Part shown: positions 1-13,302 of the stretch, piece after piece | How the letters are laid out: each line of letters opens with the position of its first letter | How positions within the stretch are numbered: position 1 is the stretch's first letter | Assembly (NCBI GenBank): GCA_046330285.1 | Contig: JAXLSX010000007.1 | Coordinates: forward strand, 89,391-153,390 | Source of the DNA: RHKX01 sp046330285 | Lineage (GTDB): Bacteria; Actinomycetota; Thermoleophilia; Solirubrobacterales; 70-9 | Length of the DNA: 64,000 nucleotides | Reading direction: 5' to 3' | Program-made: the position numbers and the translations under genes | Notes under the pieces: model-generated | What the model was told of the DNA's origin: nothing | The model's database searches: none | The model's input: the letters and a program-made list of their open reading frames with translations, nothing else

Positions 1-440
1 GGCTCGACGAGGACGTTCGCGGGCTTGACGTCGCGATGCACGAGCCCGGCCGCGTGAGCGGCGTCGAGCCCGGCGGCCACGTCGCCGAGCAGGTGAGCCG
101 CGCGGTCGGGGTCCAGCGCTCCCGCCTCGAGGATCGTCGCGAGGTTCGACCCTTCAACAAGCCTCATCACCAGGTAGAGGCGGCCGGCCTCCTCCCCCGC
201 CGCCAGGACCGGAACCAGGTTCGGATGCTGGACCGAGGCGGCGAGTCGTGCTTCGCGACGGAAGCGCGCCACGAAGGTCGGATCCGACGAGTACTCGTCC
301 GCGATCACCTTCACGGCACGTGGCTGCCCGAGCGCGACATCACGTGCCCGGAAGACGACCCCCATCCCGCCGCGACCGATCTCGGCTTCGAGCACGAGAC
401 CGGCGAAGGTGTCGCCCGGCTGCGGCCCGCCCCCCGCCAA
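1..440 (-). CDS. Serine/threonine protein kinase, PknB-like (N-terminal part; runs off the window)
   Basis: Reading the minus strand leftward from about 440 gives the N-lobe and catalytic loop of a eukaryotic-type kinase: a glycine loop (IGRGGMGVVFRARD), an AVKV lysine, an E-containing alpha-C region, and the catalytic loop HRDVKPANVL just before the window edge. The activation segment, the rest of the C-lobe and any membrane or PASTA domains lie outside. The most likely start is TTG at 440-438, four nucleotides after the nadC stop and about 8 nt after a GAGG sequence inside the end of nadC, so it is probably co-transcribed with nadC and prfB. The catalytic Asp and Lys are present, so the kinase should be active. 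Family assignment is secure; the target and the exact start are not known. Confidence 0.9.
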   Translation of the reverse strand, partial: MAGGGPQPGDTFAGLVLEAEIGRGGMGVVFRARDVALGQPRAVKVIADEYSSDPTFVARFRREARLAASVQHPNLVPVLAAGEEAGRLYLVMRLVEGSNLATILEAGALDPDRAAHLLGDVAAGLDAAHAAGLVHRDVKPANVLVE

Positions 441-444
441 ACGC

Positions 445-1296
445 TCAGGCCTCGAGCAGCATCGACAGGTCGAGGGCGGGGGCCGAGTGGGTCAGGGCGC
501 CGATCGAGATGTAGTCGACGCCGGTCGCGGAGATCGCGCCGACGGTCTCGAGTGAGACGCCGCCCGATGCCTCGAGGGTGACCGGCGAGGAGCCGGAGGC
601 GTCGCGGGCGGCGACGGCGGCACGGAGCCCGTCGAGGTCCATGTTGTCGAGGAGCAGGCGCGAGGCGCCGGTCGCGAGCGCGGCGTCGACCTCCTCCGCG
701 TTCCGGCACTCGACCTCGACCGGGACGTCGGGGTGGGCGGCCCGGGCGTTCTCGACCGCCGCGGTGAGGCCGCCGGCGAGGGCGATGTGGTTCTCCTTGA
801 TCAGGATCGCGTCGTGGAGGCCCATGCGGTGGTTCTGGCCGCCGCCGGCGCGGACCGCTGCCTTCTCGAGCGAGCGCAGGAGCGGCGTCGTCTTGCGGGT
901 GTCGAGGATCACGGCGCGACCGCCCTCGGCGCGGGATGCCTCGACGAAGCGGGCGGTCAGCGTGGCGATGCCGGACAGGTGGCCGAGGAGGTTGAGGGCG
1001 ACCCGCTCGCCGGCCAGGAGCGCCCGGGCGGGGCCGGCGACGATCGCGACCTGCCGCGGCATCGCCTCCGACCACGTGCCTTCGACGACGAGCTTGTCGA
1101 GGTCGCCGGCGCCGGTCAGCCGGAAGGCCTCGGCGGCGACATCGAGGCCGAAGACGACGCCGGACTGCTTCTGGACGATCTTGGCGCGCCCGCGGGCGTC
1201 GGCGGGGACGGTCGCGTCGGTGGTGATGTCGCCGTCGCCGAGATCCTCCGCAAGCGCCTTCGCGACCAGCTCGGTCACGGCGGCGTCGACGCTCAT
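445..1296 (-). CDS. nadC: Nicotinate-nucleotide pyrophosphorylase (carboxylating), quinolinate phosphoribosyltransferase
   Basis: 283 aa, the usual length. It converts quinolinate and PRPP to nicotinate mononucleotide, CO2 and PPi in de novo NAD synthesis in the cytoplasm. Family motifs are present in order: DTRKT at 132-136, GGGQNHR at 151-157, a KENH lysine near 167, and later VEVEC. The start chosen is the ATG at 1296, which overlaps the prfB TGA (ATGA), so translation is probably coupled to prfB. An in-frame upstream extension to 1593 would lie wholly inside prfB and was discarded. nadA and nadB are not in the window. The start codon of the downstream kinase follows 4 nt after the stop. 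Confidence 0.95.
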   Translation of the reverse strand: MSVDAAVTELVAKALAEDLGDGDITTDATVPADARGRAKIVQKQSGVVFGLDVAAEAFRLTGAGDLDKLVVEGTWSEAMPRQVAIVAGPARALLAGERVALNLLGHLSGIATLTARFVEASRAEGGRAVILDTRKTTPLLRSLEKAAVRAGGGQNHRMGLHDAILIKENHIALAGGLTAAVENARAAHPDVPVEVECRNAEEVDAALATGASRLLLDNMDLDGLRAAVAARDASGSSPVTLEASGGVSLETVGAISATGVDYISIGALTHSAPALDLSMLLEA

Positions 1297-2406
1297 GCGG
1301 TGGCCTTGCCGGCGGCGCTCTGCAACAGGTACTCGCGGATGAACCCGTCGAGGTCGCCGTCGAGGACGCGCTGGGCGTCGCCGACCTCGTGGCCGGTGCG
1401 GTGGTCCTTGACGCGAGTCGAGGGATGGAGGGTGTAGCTGCGGATCTGCGAGCCCCACTCGACAGCCTTCTGTTCGCCGCGGGCCGCGGCCATCTCCTCC
1501 TCGCGCTTGCGCTCCTCCTCGGCGATCAGCCGGGCCCGGAGCATCTGCATCGCGGTCGCCTTGTTCTGCGTCTGCGAGCGCTCGTTCTGGCACTGGACGA
1601 CGATCCCGGTCGGGACGTGAGTGAGGCGGACGGCCGAGTCGGTCTTGTTGACGTGCTGGCCCCCGGCGCCGGAGGCCCGGTAGGTGTCGACCCGGATGTC
1701 AGCCTCGTCGAGCTCGACCTCGACGTCGTCGGAGACGAGCGGCGCGACGTCGAGCTGGGCGAAGGCGGTGTGGCGCCGCGACTGCGAGTCGAACGGCGAG
1801 ATCCGGACGAGCCGGTGGACGCCGCGCTCGGCGGCGAAGAGGCCGTAGGCGTTCTCGCCGCGAACGATGAACGTCGCCGACTTGAGGCCGGCCTCCTCCC
1901 CCTCGGAGGCCTCTTTCATCTCGACGTCGAACCCGCGCGACTCGGACCAGCGCAGGTACATGCGCAGCAGCATCTCGGCCCAGTCCTGGGAGTCGGTCCC
2001 GCCGGCGCCGGAGCGGATCGTGACCACGGCGTCGCCGGCGTCGTGCTCGCCGCTGAACAGGCGCTGCTCCTCGAGCTCGGCGAGGCGGGTCCCGATCGAG
2101 TCGAGCTGGCCGTCCAGCTCGGACGCCATCTCCTCGTCCTCGGCCGCCATCTCGGCGAGCTCACCGAGATCCTCGACGTCGGTGGCGAGTCCTTCCCAGA
2201 GGTCGATCTTGCGCTTCGCGCGCGTGTGCTCGGCCGAGACCTTGGCGGCGCGCTCCTGGTCGTCCCAGAAACCCGGCGCCTGCATCTCCCCCTCGAGCCG
2301 TTCTACCTCAGACCGCAGCTGATCCGGGTCAAAGGTAGTCCCGGAGCAGCGTCAGCTGCTCGCGGACCTCCGCGATGCGGGCGTTGGTTTCGGGCGCCTC
2401 GCTCAT
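1293..2406 (-). CDS. prfB: Peptide chain release factor 2, made by programmed +1 frameshift
   Basis: RF2 recognises UGA/UAA and triggers peptidyl-tRNA hydrolysis. The long frame starts only at 2330, but an ATG at 2406 opens a 25-codon leader frame (MSEAPETNARIAEV...) that ends CTT-TGA-C. A +1 slip on CTT restores the main frame, giving a protein of about 370 aa, close to the E. coli length. The TGA is codon 26, as in E. coli. The SPF anticodon-mimic tripeptide (in RISPFDSQ) and the GGQ catalytic motif (in SGAGGQHVNKTDSAVRL) are both present. No clear Shine-Dalgarno precedes the ATG, and a strong hairpin (2421-2452) lies 14 nt upstream, so a short-leader or leaderless transcript is possible. 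The stop overlaps nadC. Confidence 0.96.
2328..2334 (-). promoter_or_regulatory. prfB programmed +1 frameshift site (CTT TGA C)
   Basis: Minus-strand CTTTGAC: the Leu codon CTT (2334-2332) is followed by in-frame TGA (2331-2329). Slipping by one base reads GAC and enters the RF2 frame. The codons just upstream, CGG GAC TAC, resemble the E. coli AGG GGG TAT stimulator only in part. Low RF2 makes the ribosome pause at UGA and shift, giving autoregulation of RF2 level. This mechanism is established for the family and inferred here from the exact motif at codon 26. Confidence 0.93.
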
Positions 2407-2420
2407 CGGCGAGGGAGGCT

Positions 2421-2452
2421 AGCGGGGCGGGCCCCGGAGAGCCCGCCCCGCT
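2421..2452 (-). terminator. 12-bp GC hairpin between a secreted-protein gene and prfB
   Basis: AGCGGGGCGGGC pairs perfectly with GCCCGCCCCGCT around an 8-nt loop. It begins 6 nt past the stop of the upstream minus-strand gene and ends 14 nt before the prfB ATG. There is no T-tract, as is common in GC-rich actinobacteria. It most likely ends the upstream transcript. Because it sits so close to prfB, it might also shape prfB translation. Confidence 0.65.
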
Positions 2453-2457
2453 CACAC

Positions 2458-3528
2458 TCAAGCGGAGGGAAGCGTCACCTCGTGATCGCTGCTGACGCTC
2501 TCCTTGGCGGCGTCGCGCAGCTTCACGGTGACGGTCGCCTTGCCCTTGCCGGCGCTCGGCCGGACCGGAACCTTGACCTTCTTGTCGCCGGTGCCGATGT
2601 CGACGCGGGCGTGTCCGACGCGCTTGCCGCCCTTGCGGATGACGGCGTTGACCCTCGTGGCCTCGCCACTCTCGACGCTGACGGCGACGCTGCGGTCACC
2701 GCCGGCCGACTTGACCGCGGTCCCGGAGACGTCCGCCGCGACGATGCTCGCACCGAGCGGCTCCTCGCCCGGGCTCAGCTCGTAGGCGCCCCACGGCGGG
2801 TTCGCGTTGACGATCCGGCCCGGCTCGCAGGTCGCGAGGAAGCTCGCGAAGCGGGTGTCGGGGCTGGTCGTCTCGATCCGGTAGGTGCCGGCCGGCACCT
2901 CGGTCCAGATGATCCCGCCGTCCTCGGAGGATGCGGTCGCCTCGGGGTCCGGGAGCACGTTCTCGTTGAAGTAGATCGGCCCGTCGAGCGCCGGCGATTC
3001 GGTCGACGTCGCCCCGGCGACGCCGTGCGGCGTCCGGTCCCAGAACGTCTGGTAGTCGACGCCGCGCACGTTGCGGGCGGACGACGTCGTGACGATGACG
3101 CAGTCGGACGGCCTGCCGGTCTCCGCATCGATCGGAACCGAGAGGATCGCCGAGAGGACGTTGTACTCGAGATCCCCCGGCGTCTGGAAGTTGGCGTTCT
3201 CGATGTTCTCGCCGCGAGTGTGGAAGGTCTGCAGATCGATCTGGTTGTAGCCGTCGGGCGGCTCGATGTAGGGGGTGACGTTCGTGTCGTCGGGGACCGC
3301 GAGCACGTAGTCGCCGTTGGCATCGGTCGTGGTGCTCAGACCCGGGATCTCGCGAACCTTGATCGTGGCTCCGGCCAGGAACGTGCCCATGTGGTTGAAC
3401 GCGTAGGCGCGGCCGGAGATCGTCACGGTGTCGGCCGGCAGACCGGCGCTCGCGGCGGCCGGCAGCGCCAGCGCCCCGGCGGCGATCGCGGCGAGCAGCA
3501 GCGCCCGCAGACTCAGGTACTTCTTCAC
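2458..3528 (-). CDS. Secreted protein with a carboxypeptidase-regulatory-like (SdrD/CNA-B-like) beta domain
   Basis: 356 aa. A Sec signal peptide is clear: MKKY, a hydrophobic stretch to about residue 25, then AASA-G. Residues about 35-90 (ISGRAYAFNHMGTFLAGATI... TDANGDYVLAVP) resemble a carboxypeptidase regulatory-like beta-sandwich, usually a non-enzymatic surface or adhesion module. The middle is unassigned. The last 80 residues form a Lys-rich beta-like tail of the kind seen at the C terminus of many actinobacterial secreted proteins. The start is GTG at 3528, with AAAGGG 5-10 nt upstream. No catalytic motif is visible. Location outside the membrane is well supported; function is unknown. 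A terminator follows at 2421-2452. Confidence 0.75.
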   Translation of the reverse strand: MKKYLSLRALLLAAIAAGALALPAAASAGLPADTVTISGRAYAFNHMGTFLAGATIKVREIPGLSTTTDANGDYVLAVPDDTNVTPYIEPPDGYNQIDLQTFHTRGENIENANFQTPGDLEYNVLSAILSVPIDAETGRPSDCVIVTTSSARNVRGVDYQTFWDRTPHGVAGATSTESPALDGPIYFNENVLPDPEATASSEDGGIIWTEVPAGTYRIETTSPDTRFASFLATCEPGRIVNANPPWGAYELSPGEEPLGASIVAADVSGTAVKSAGGDRSVAVSVESGEATRVNAVIRKGGKRVGHARVDIGTGDKKVKVPVRPSAGKGKATVTVKLRDAAKESVSSDHEVTLPSA

Positions 3529-3655
3529 TTGGCCCTTTCTCTCAGGGTGCGGTCGGTCCGCACGCGGGAAAACGAACCCCCGAAACAGGGAGCGATCGTA
3601 ACGGCGTTCGGTAAGCAGGGCGCCGGTGGGAACTACGGAAGCCGGCCGACGAGCG

Positions 3656-6529
<2,874 letters not shown>

Positions 6530-6610
6530 CGGGGTCAGAGTACCGAACGGCCGATCCGGTTTAGGCCGCCTCTCGGCCGGCGGTCGGGCGCTGCCGCCGC
6601 GAAGGCCGGC

Positions 6611-6958
6611 TCAGGCCTCCCTGTTGCGCATCTGCGCCATCAGCCGCCGCGTCGTCGTCCGCTTGCGACGGAGCTCGCGATGCCGCTTCACCTGACGGCG
6701 GATGTCGAGCGATACCTCCTTGATCGAGTGGTCCATCTTCTCCGAGCGCTCCTCGGCGTGAAGCGTTGCCCGCTTCAGCCGCAGCGTCGCCTCGGCGACG
6801 TACTTCTCCCGGATCGCGGGGTTCGTCTCCTCGCGGAGGACGACCTCGAGGCGGGAGTGCTCGGAGACCTGGCGGCCGACCCGGTCGAAGCGCTTGCGGA
6901 TGCTCTCGCGGCATTCGCCGTCGACCTCGAATCCACGGCCGACGATCTCGATCTGCAC
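6611..6958 (-). CDS. hpf: Ribosome hibernation-promoting factor / sigma-54 modulation family (short form)
   Basis: 115 aa. The N-terminal beta-alpha-beta fold (MQIEIVGRGFEVDGECRES, then a basic helix) matches the HPF/YfiA domain that binds the 30S decoding channel and silences ribosomes in stationary phase. The protein ends in a long basic tail. The C-terminal dimerisation domain of long-form HPF, typical of most actinobacteria, is missing, so this is a short form or an abbreviated paralogue. The start is GTG at 6958 with GAGGAG about 7 nt upstream. It sits between comF and secA, both on the same strand. Domain identity is likely; the short length is unusual for a sole HPF. Confidence 0.85.
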   Translation of the reverse strand: MQIEIVGRGFEVDGECRESIRKRFDRVGRQVSEHSRLEVVLREETNPAIREKYVAEATLRLKRATLHAEERSEKMDHSIKEVSLDIRRQVKRHRELRRKRTTTRRLMAQMRNREA

Positions 6959-7026
6959 GGTGGCTCCTCTCTGTCGCCTTCGGTCCGCGCATCCTTATGC
7001 ACGCGCCGCGGAATCGCAACCGGATT

Positions 7027-7680
7027 TCAGCGGGGCGGAACGGCGGCGATCGCGACCGCCCGGACGGCGTCCGATCCGGCCAGCCGGAGGGCGCGCGCGC
7101 AGGCGTCGAGGGTCGCTCCGGTCGTGACGACGTCGTCGACGAGGAGCGCGCATCGGGGCGGCGGTCCGGTCACCTCGACGACCGGCGGCGCCGCGAGGCG
7201 ACGTCGGCGCGAGCCGCCGCGCTGGCGCCTGCGGTCGCGGCGGCGGAGCACCGGCGAAGCGGGTGCTCCGATGTCGGCGGCGAGCGCCGTCGCGATCTCC
7301 CAGGCCGGGTCGAAGCCGCGCCGGCGGGCGCGCAGCGGCGACGCCGGCACCGGCACGACCGCCGCGTCGAGCCACCCCGCCGGCGCGCGCTCGGCGATCA
7401 GCGCCGCACCAAGCGCGGCGACCGCCGGCAGGCGCGAGAACTTCAGGGCGCCGACGAGCGCCCGCCCCGCGCCCTCGTAGGCGAGCGGCGCGAACCCGCC
7501 GTCGAGGGCATCCGCCCGCAGCGGGAATCCGGGCGAGCGTTCCACCTCGCTCCGGCAGCTCCCGCACAGCGCCGGCCCGGCGGGCGCCCGGGCCAACGGC
7601 CGCCGGCAGCAGAGGCAGTGCGGCGCCGCCAGCGCCGACACCAGCTCGGCCCGGATCGCTCGCAGGGACGGAGATCTCAT
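7027..7680 (-). CDS. ComF family phosphoribosyltransferase-like protein
   Basis: 217 aa. An N-terminal zinc-ribbon-like set (CLCCRRP...CGSC, about residues 23-41) is followed by a type I phosphoribosyltransferase fold, with the PRPP loop LLVDDVVTTGATLDAC near 180. The family includes the competence protein ComFC/GntX and is generally linked to DNA uptake or recycling; its exact reaction is unsettled. The gene lies upstream of hpf and secA on the same strand, a frequent arrangement. Arginine-rich stretches in the middle (RRRDRRRQRGGSRRRR) are compositionally odd but keep frame. No other competence genes are in the window. Confidence 0.85.
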   Translation of the reverse strand: MRSPSLRAIRAELVSALAAPHCLCCRRPLARAPAGPALCGSCRSEVERSPGFPLRADALDGGFAPLAYEGAGRALVGALKFSRLPAVAALGAALIAERAPAGWLDAAVVPVPASPLRARRRGFDPAWEIATALAADIGAPASPVLRRRDRRRQRGGSRRRRLAAPPVVEVTGPPPRCALLVDDVVTTGATLDACARALRLAGSDAVRAVAIAAVPPR

Positions 7681-7757
7681 GCGCCGATCGTGGCGCCGGC
7701 GGGCGCGCGGATCAGCACCGGAACGTCAGGGAGTGCCGCGTGCGAGCGCCGAGACGG

Positions 7758-9551
<1,794 letters not shown>

Positions 9552-9671
9552 CCCCCGATCACGACGGGCGTGCACGCCCGCACGCGTCATATATCGGCTC
9601 GAAGGCAGAACTCCTTGACCGGGATCGCTTCCGCAAAGTCCGCGATCGCGAAACGGGATCAGGCGGTCACC

Positions 9672-9687
9672 CGCGGCCGTGGCCGCG
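9672..9687 (-). terminator. Short GC inverted repeat after thrC
   Basis: CGCGGCC-GT-GGCCGCG begins 7 nt after the thrC stop on the minus strand. The 7-bp perfect arms with a minimal loop make it a plausible but weak factor-independent terminator for the lysA-hom-thrC operon. The remaining bases up to the GGDEF gene show nothing else. Confidence 0.4.
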
Positions 9688-9694
9688 CGACACC

Positions 9695-10732
9695 TCAGTC
9701 GGCGAAGACGATCTCCTCGACGGCGGCGAGGTCGGGCTCGCAGCCGATCACCGCCGGCGCCTTGCCGAGCGCCGTATCGGGGTCCTTGAGCCCGTGTCCG
9801 GTGAGGACGCAGACGACCGTCTCGGGCCGTCCGCCGCCGGGCGCGTCGGGCAGCCCGTGCGCCAGGATCCCGGCGACCGACGCCGCCGAGGCGGGTTCGC
9901 AGAAGACGCCTTCCCCGGCCGCGAGCAGGCGGTAGGCGTCGAGGATCTGCTCGTCCTCGACGGCGGCGATCCGCCCACGTGAGGAGGTGACCGCATCCAT
10001 CGCCTCCTCCCAGCGGGCCGGATTCCCGATCCGGATCGCCGAGGCGATCGTCTCCGGCGCCTCGACCGGGTGCCCGAGGACGAGCGGCGCGGCGCCGGCC
10101 GCCTGGAAGCCGAGCAGCATCGGCATCTCGTCGGCGTACTCGTCGAAGCCGCGCCGGTAGGCGGTCACGTTGCCGGCGTTGCCGACCGGGATCGCGAGCA
10201 CATCGGGCGGCCCGCCGAGCTCGTCGCAGATCTCGAAGGAAGCCGTCTTCTGGCCCTCGATCCGGTAGGGGTTGACCGAGTTGACGAGCTCGATCGGGTG
10301 ACGGTCCGCGAGCTCGCGGACGATCCGCAGCGCGTCGTCGAAGTTGCCGCGCAGCGCGATCACGCGGGCGCCGTGCATCAGCGCCTGAGCGAGCTTGCCG
10401 ATCGCGATCTTGCCCTCGGGCACGATCACCGCGCCGCGGAGTCCGGCACGGGCCGCGTAGGCGGCGGCGCTTGCGGCCGTGTTCCCGGTCGAGGCGCAGA
10501 TGACCGCCTCGGCGCCGTCGGCGACGGCCCGCGAGACCGCGACCGTCATCCCGCGGTCCTTGAACGACCCGGTCGGGTTGGCCCCCTCGATCTTCAGATA
10601 GACCTGCGCGCCGACCCGCTCGGAGATCGCCGGAGCCGGCAGCAGCGGCGTGCCGCCCTCGTCGAGGCTGACGACCGGATCGTCGGGACCGATCGGGAGC
10701 CGGTCGCGATACCGCTCGATCAGGCCGCTCAC
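9695..10732 (-). CDS. thrC: Threonine synthase
   Basis: 345 aa, PLP fold II. It converts O-phosphohomoserine to threonine and phosphate. The PLP-lysine motif is GSFKDRG (Lys about 58), and the glycine-rich phosphate-cup loop is VGNAGNVTAY. The length fits the shorter actinobacterial type. The start is GTG at 10732, overlapping the hom stop (GTGA), so translation is coupled. It is the last gene of lysA-hom-thrC. thrB (homoserine kinase) does not follow and must lie elsewhere. Confidence 0.95.
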   Translation of the reverse strand: MSGLIERYRDRLPIGPDDPVVSLDEGGTPLLPAPAISERVGAQVYLKIEGANPTGSFKDRGMTVAVSRAVADGAEAVICASTGNTAASAAAYAARAGLRGAVIVPEGKIAIGKLAQALMHGARVIALRGNFDDALRIVRELADRHPIELVNSVNPYRIEGQKTASFEICDELGGPPDVLAIPVGNAGNVTAYRRGFDEYADEMPMLLGFQAAGAAPLVLGHPVEAPETIASAIRIGNPARWEEAMDAVTSSRGRIAAVEDEQILDAYRLLAAGEGVFCEPASAASVAGILAHGLPDAPGGGRPETVVCVLTGHGLKDPDTALGKAPAVIGCEPDLAAVEEIVFAD

Positions 10733-11958
10733 GAGTACTCCTTCTCGATCACCCGGATCGCGCGCGGCGCGGCGCCGAGGAAGTCGAGCTCGGAGATCTG
10801 CTCGAGCGCCGCGTAGAAGGAGCGCTCGGGTGCGCGGTGGGTGACCATCACGAGGCTGGCCTCGCGCCCGGTGCCCTGCTGGACGACGCTCTTGACCGAG
10901 ATCCCGTTGCGCCCGATCACGTCGGCTACGCGCGCCAGGACCCCGGGCTCGTCGGCCACTTGCAGGTGTAGGTAGAAGGAGGACTCGAGGTCGTCGAGGA
11001 TCTCGAGCCGGCGGTCGGCGAAGTGGACGGGTGCCTCGCCGGAGAGGATCGAGGAGACGTCGGCGAGCACCGCCGAGGCGGTCTCGATGCCGCCGGCGCC
11101 GGGGCCGGAGATCGTGATCTCGCTGATCGTCGGCCCCTCGAGCGTGACGGCGTTGAAGGGCCCTTCGACCGGAGCGAGCGGATGACCGCGGTAGAGGAAG
11201 CAGGGGAAGACGCGGACGCTGATCGCCGACCCGTGCTTCTCGGCGACGCCGAGGAGCTTCAGCGAGAGCCCGAGATTCTTGGCGTAGGCGAGATCCTCGG
11301 GCCGGATGTCGGTGATGCCCTCGAAGGTGACGTCCTCGAGCCCGACCATCGTGTCGAAGGCGAGACGGGCGAGGATCGCCATCTTCGCCGCCGCGTCGGC
11401 CCCGTTGACGTCGTCGGTCGGGTCGGCCTCGGCGTAGCCGAGCTCCTGGGCTCGGGCGAGGACGTCCTCGTAGGAGGCGCCGGTCCCGGCCATCTCGCTG
11501 AGGATGAAGTTGGTCGTCCCGTTGACGATCCCCGAGATCCGCTCGATCGGAAGCACGCCGTGGCCCTCCTGGACGACCCGGATGACCGGGACGGCGCCGG
11601 CGACGGCGGCCTCGTAGCGGATCTGAACCCCGGCGGACCGGGCCGCTTCGAACAGCTCGTCACCGCACTGCGCGACGAGCTGCTTGTTGGCGGTCACGAC
11701 CGGCTTGCCGGCGCGCAGGGCGCGGAGGACGTAGTCGCGGGCGGGCTCGATCCCGCCGATCAGCTCGACGATGACGTCGGAGCTCTCGAGGATCGACTCG
11801 AAGTCGCCCTCGCTGCGGCGGAGGACGCCGCTGATCTCCGGCCGGATCCCTGACGCCGCCTCGACCGCGTCGGCGCGCTCGGAGAGGAGGTCGTGGAAGG
11901 CGCCGCCGACCGTTCCGCGGCCGAGCAGGCCGATGCGCGTCACCCGGCCCTCAGACAT
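10729..11958 (-). CDS. hom: Homoserine dehydrogenase with C-terminal ACT domain
   Basis: About 409 aa. It reduces aspartate semialdehyde to homoserine with NAD(P)H. The Rossmann motif GLLGRGTVG starts near residue 10. The catalytic domain carries NGTTNFIL and EADPTDDVNGADAAAK. A C-terminal ACT domain (about 330-409, SSFYLHLQVADEPGVLARVADV) usually mediates threonine feedback inhibition. The start is ATG at 11958, which overlaps the lysA stop by 8 nt; a longer reading to 11988 would extend into lysA and lacks family similarity. Confidence 0.95.
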   Translation of the reverse strand: MSEGRVTRIGLLGRGTVGGAFHDLLSERADAVEAASGIRPEISGVLRRSEGDFESILESSDVIVELIGGIEPARDYVLRALRAGKPVVTANKQLVAQCGDELFEAARSAGVQIRYEAAVAGAVPVIRVVQEGHGVLPIERISGIVNGTTNFILSEMAGTGASYEDVLARAQELGYAEADPTDDVNGADAAAKMAILARLAFDTMVGLEDVTFEGITDIRPEDLAYAKNLGLSLKLLGVAEKHGSAISVRVFPCFLYRGHPLAPVEGPFNAVTLEGPTISEITISGPGAGGIETASAVLADVSSILSGEAPVHFADRRLEILDDLESSFYLHLQVADEPGVLARVADVIGRNGISVKSVVQQGTGREASLVMVTHRAPERSFYAALEQISELDFLGAAPRAIRVIEKEYS

Positions 11959-13267
11959 CGCGCGACACCAGATCCCCGTAGGTCTCACGGCGGACGGCCA
12001 GGGTGGCGTCGCCGTCGCTGCAGAAGACGACCGGCGGTCGCGGCACGCCGTTGTAGTTGTTGGCCATCGCGTAGCCGTAGGCGCCGGTGGCGGGAGTGAC
12101 GAGGAGGTCGCCGGGCCGGGGGTCGGCGAGGTCGACGTCGCGGACGAGGATGTCGCCGGACTCGCAGTGCTTGCCGGCGACCGTGCTGGTGACGGTCGGC
12201 TCCTCGTCGGCGCGGTTGGCGATCAGCGCTTCGTACTCGGAGCCGTAAAGCATCGGCCGCAGGTTGTCGGACATGCCGCCGTCGACCGCGACGTAGGTGC
12301 GGACGCCGGGGATCTCCTTGACGGCACCGACCGCGTAGATGGTCACGCCGGCGTTGCCGACGAGCGAGCGCCCGGGCTCGAGCAGGATCTTCGGCAGCGG
12401 GTCGAAGCAGCGCTCGAGCGCATCGACCTTGAGGTCGACGTAGGCCTCGATCGAGGGCGGCCGGTCGGTGCGGGAGTAGGCGATCCCGAGGCCGCCGCCG
12501 ACGTTCATGATCCGCGGCGAGTGCGGTCGGCAGAACTCGGCCATCAGCTCGATCGCGCGGACGTAGGAGTCGAGCTCGTATATCTGTGAGCCGAGGTGCG
12601 CGTGGAACCCGGCGAGCTTGAGGTGGCGGGAAGCCGCGACCGCCGCGACCGCCGCGTCGGCCTGACCACCCTCGATCGCGAAGCCGAACTTCGAGTCGAT
12701 CTGCCCCGTCTGGATATAGGAGTGCGTCGACGGGGAGACGCCCGGGGTGAGCCGGATCAGTACGTCCTGGTCGCGCTCGGCCAGCCAGTCGGCGCGCGAG
12801 ATCTCCTCGAGCGAGTCGACGACGATGCACCCGATGCCGGCCTCGAAGGCCATCTTCAGCTCCGCCGCCGACTTGTTGTTGCCGTGCATGTAGATCCGGG
12901 ACGGTTCGAAGCCCGCGGCCAGCGCCATGTGTAGCTCACCCCCGGAGGCGACGTCGACGCTGAGGCCCTCCTCGCGGAGCACCCGGTAGAGAGCGGTGAT
13001 CGGCGCCGCCTTGCTCGCGAAGAGGACCTCGGAGTCGACCCCGCGGGCGGCGAGGGCGTCGGTGTAGGAGCGGGCGCGCGCCCGGACGTCGTCGGGCGCG
13101 TACACGTACGCCGGCGTCCCAAACTCGCGGGCGACCTCAACGAGGTCGCAGCCGCCGATGGTGAGGTGACCTTCGGCGTTGACGGTGCTCCCGAGCGGGT
13201 AGGCCGGCGATCCGGTCACCGGATCGGTGTGGGCTGTTGCGGCGCTGCGGGCCATGGGGCCGGTCAT
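11951..13267 (-). CDS. lysA: Diaminopimelate decarboxylase
   Basis: About 438 aa, fold III PLP enzyme. It decarboxylates meso-diaminopimelate to L-lysine. Visible are the PLP lysine (FASKA, Lys about 86), YMHGNNKS, HAHLGSQI, the glycine loop NVGGGLGI, and the CESGD motif that contributes an active-site Cys from the partner subunit. Candidate starts are ATG 13267 and ATG 13255; the longer reading to 13318 runs into the divergent gene. It heads lysA-hom-thrC, whose members overlap by 4-8 nt. The divergent hydrolase gene starts only 36 nt away, so the promoters must be very close or overlapping. Confidence 0.95.
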   Translation of the reverse strand: MTGPMARSAATAHTDPVTGSPAYPLGSTVNAEGHLTIGGCDLVEVAREFGTPAYVYAPDDVRARARSYTDALAARGVDSEVLFASKAAPITALYRVLREEGLSVDVASGGELHMALAAGFEPSRIYMHGNNKSAAELKMAFEAGIGCIVVDSLEEISRADWLAERDQDVLIRLTPGVSPSTHSYIQTGQIDSKFGFAIEGGQADAAVAAVAASRHLKLAGFHAHLGSQIYELDSYVRAIELMAEFCRPHSPRIMNVGGGLGIAYSRTDRPPSIEAYVDLKVDALERCFDPLPKILLEPGRSLVGNAGVTIYAVGAVKEIPGVRTYVAVDGGMSDNLRPMLYGSEYEALIANRADEEPTVTSTVAGKHCESGDILVRDVDLADPRPGDLLVTPATGAYGYAMANNYNGVPRPPVVFCSDGDATLAVRRETYGDLVSRDV

Positions 13268-13302
13268 TGTCACACGCAACTCGGGACTAGGGTTGCCGGA
13301 CG

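Noticed and set aside
2329..2331. In-frame TGA near the start of prfB as evidence for a pseudogene
   Set aside because: It is the classic programmed frameshift site at codon 26, and the rest of RF2 is intact.
7690..7757. Possible small gene between comF and the GGDEF gene
   Set aside because: Only 77 bases; no frame with start, RBS and codon bias together.
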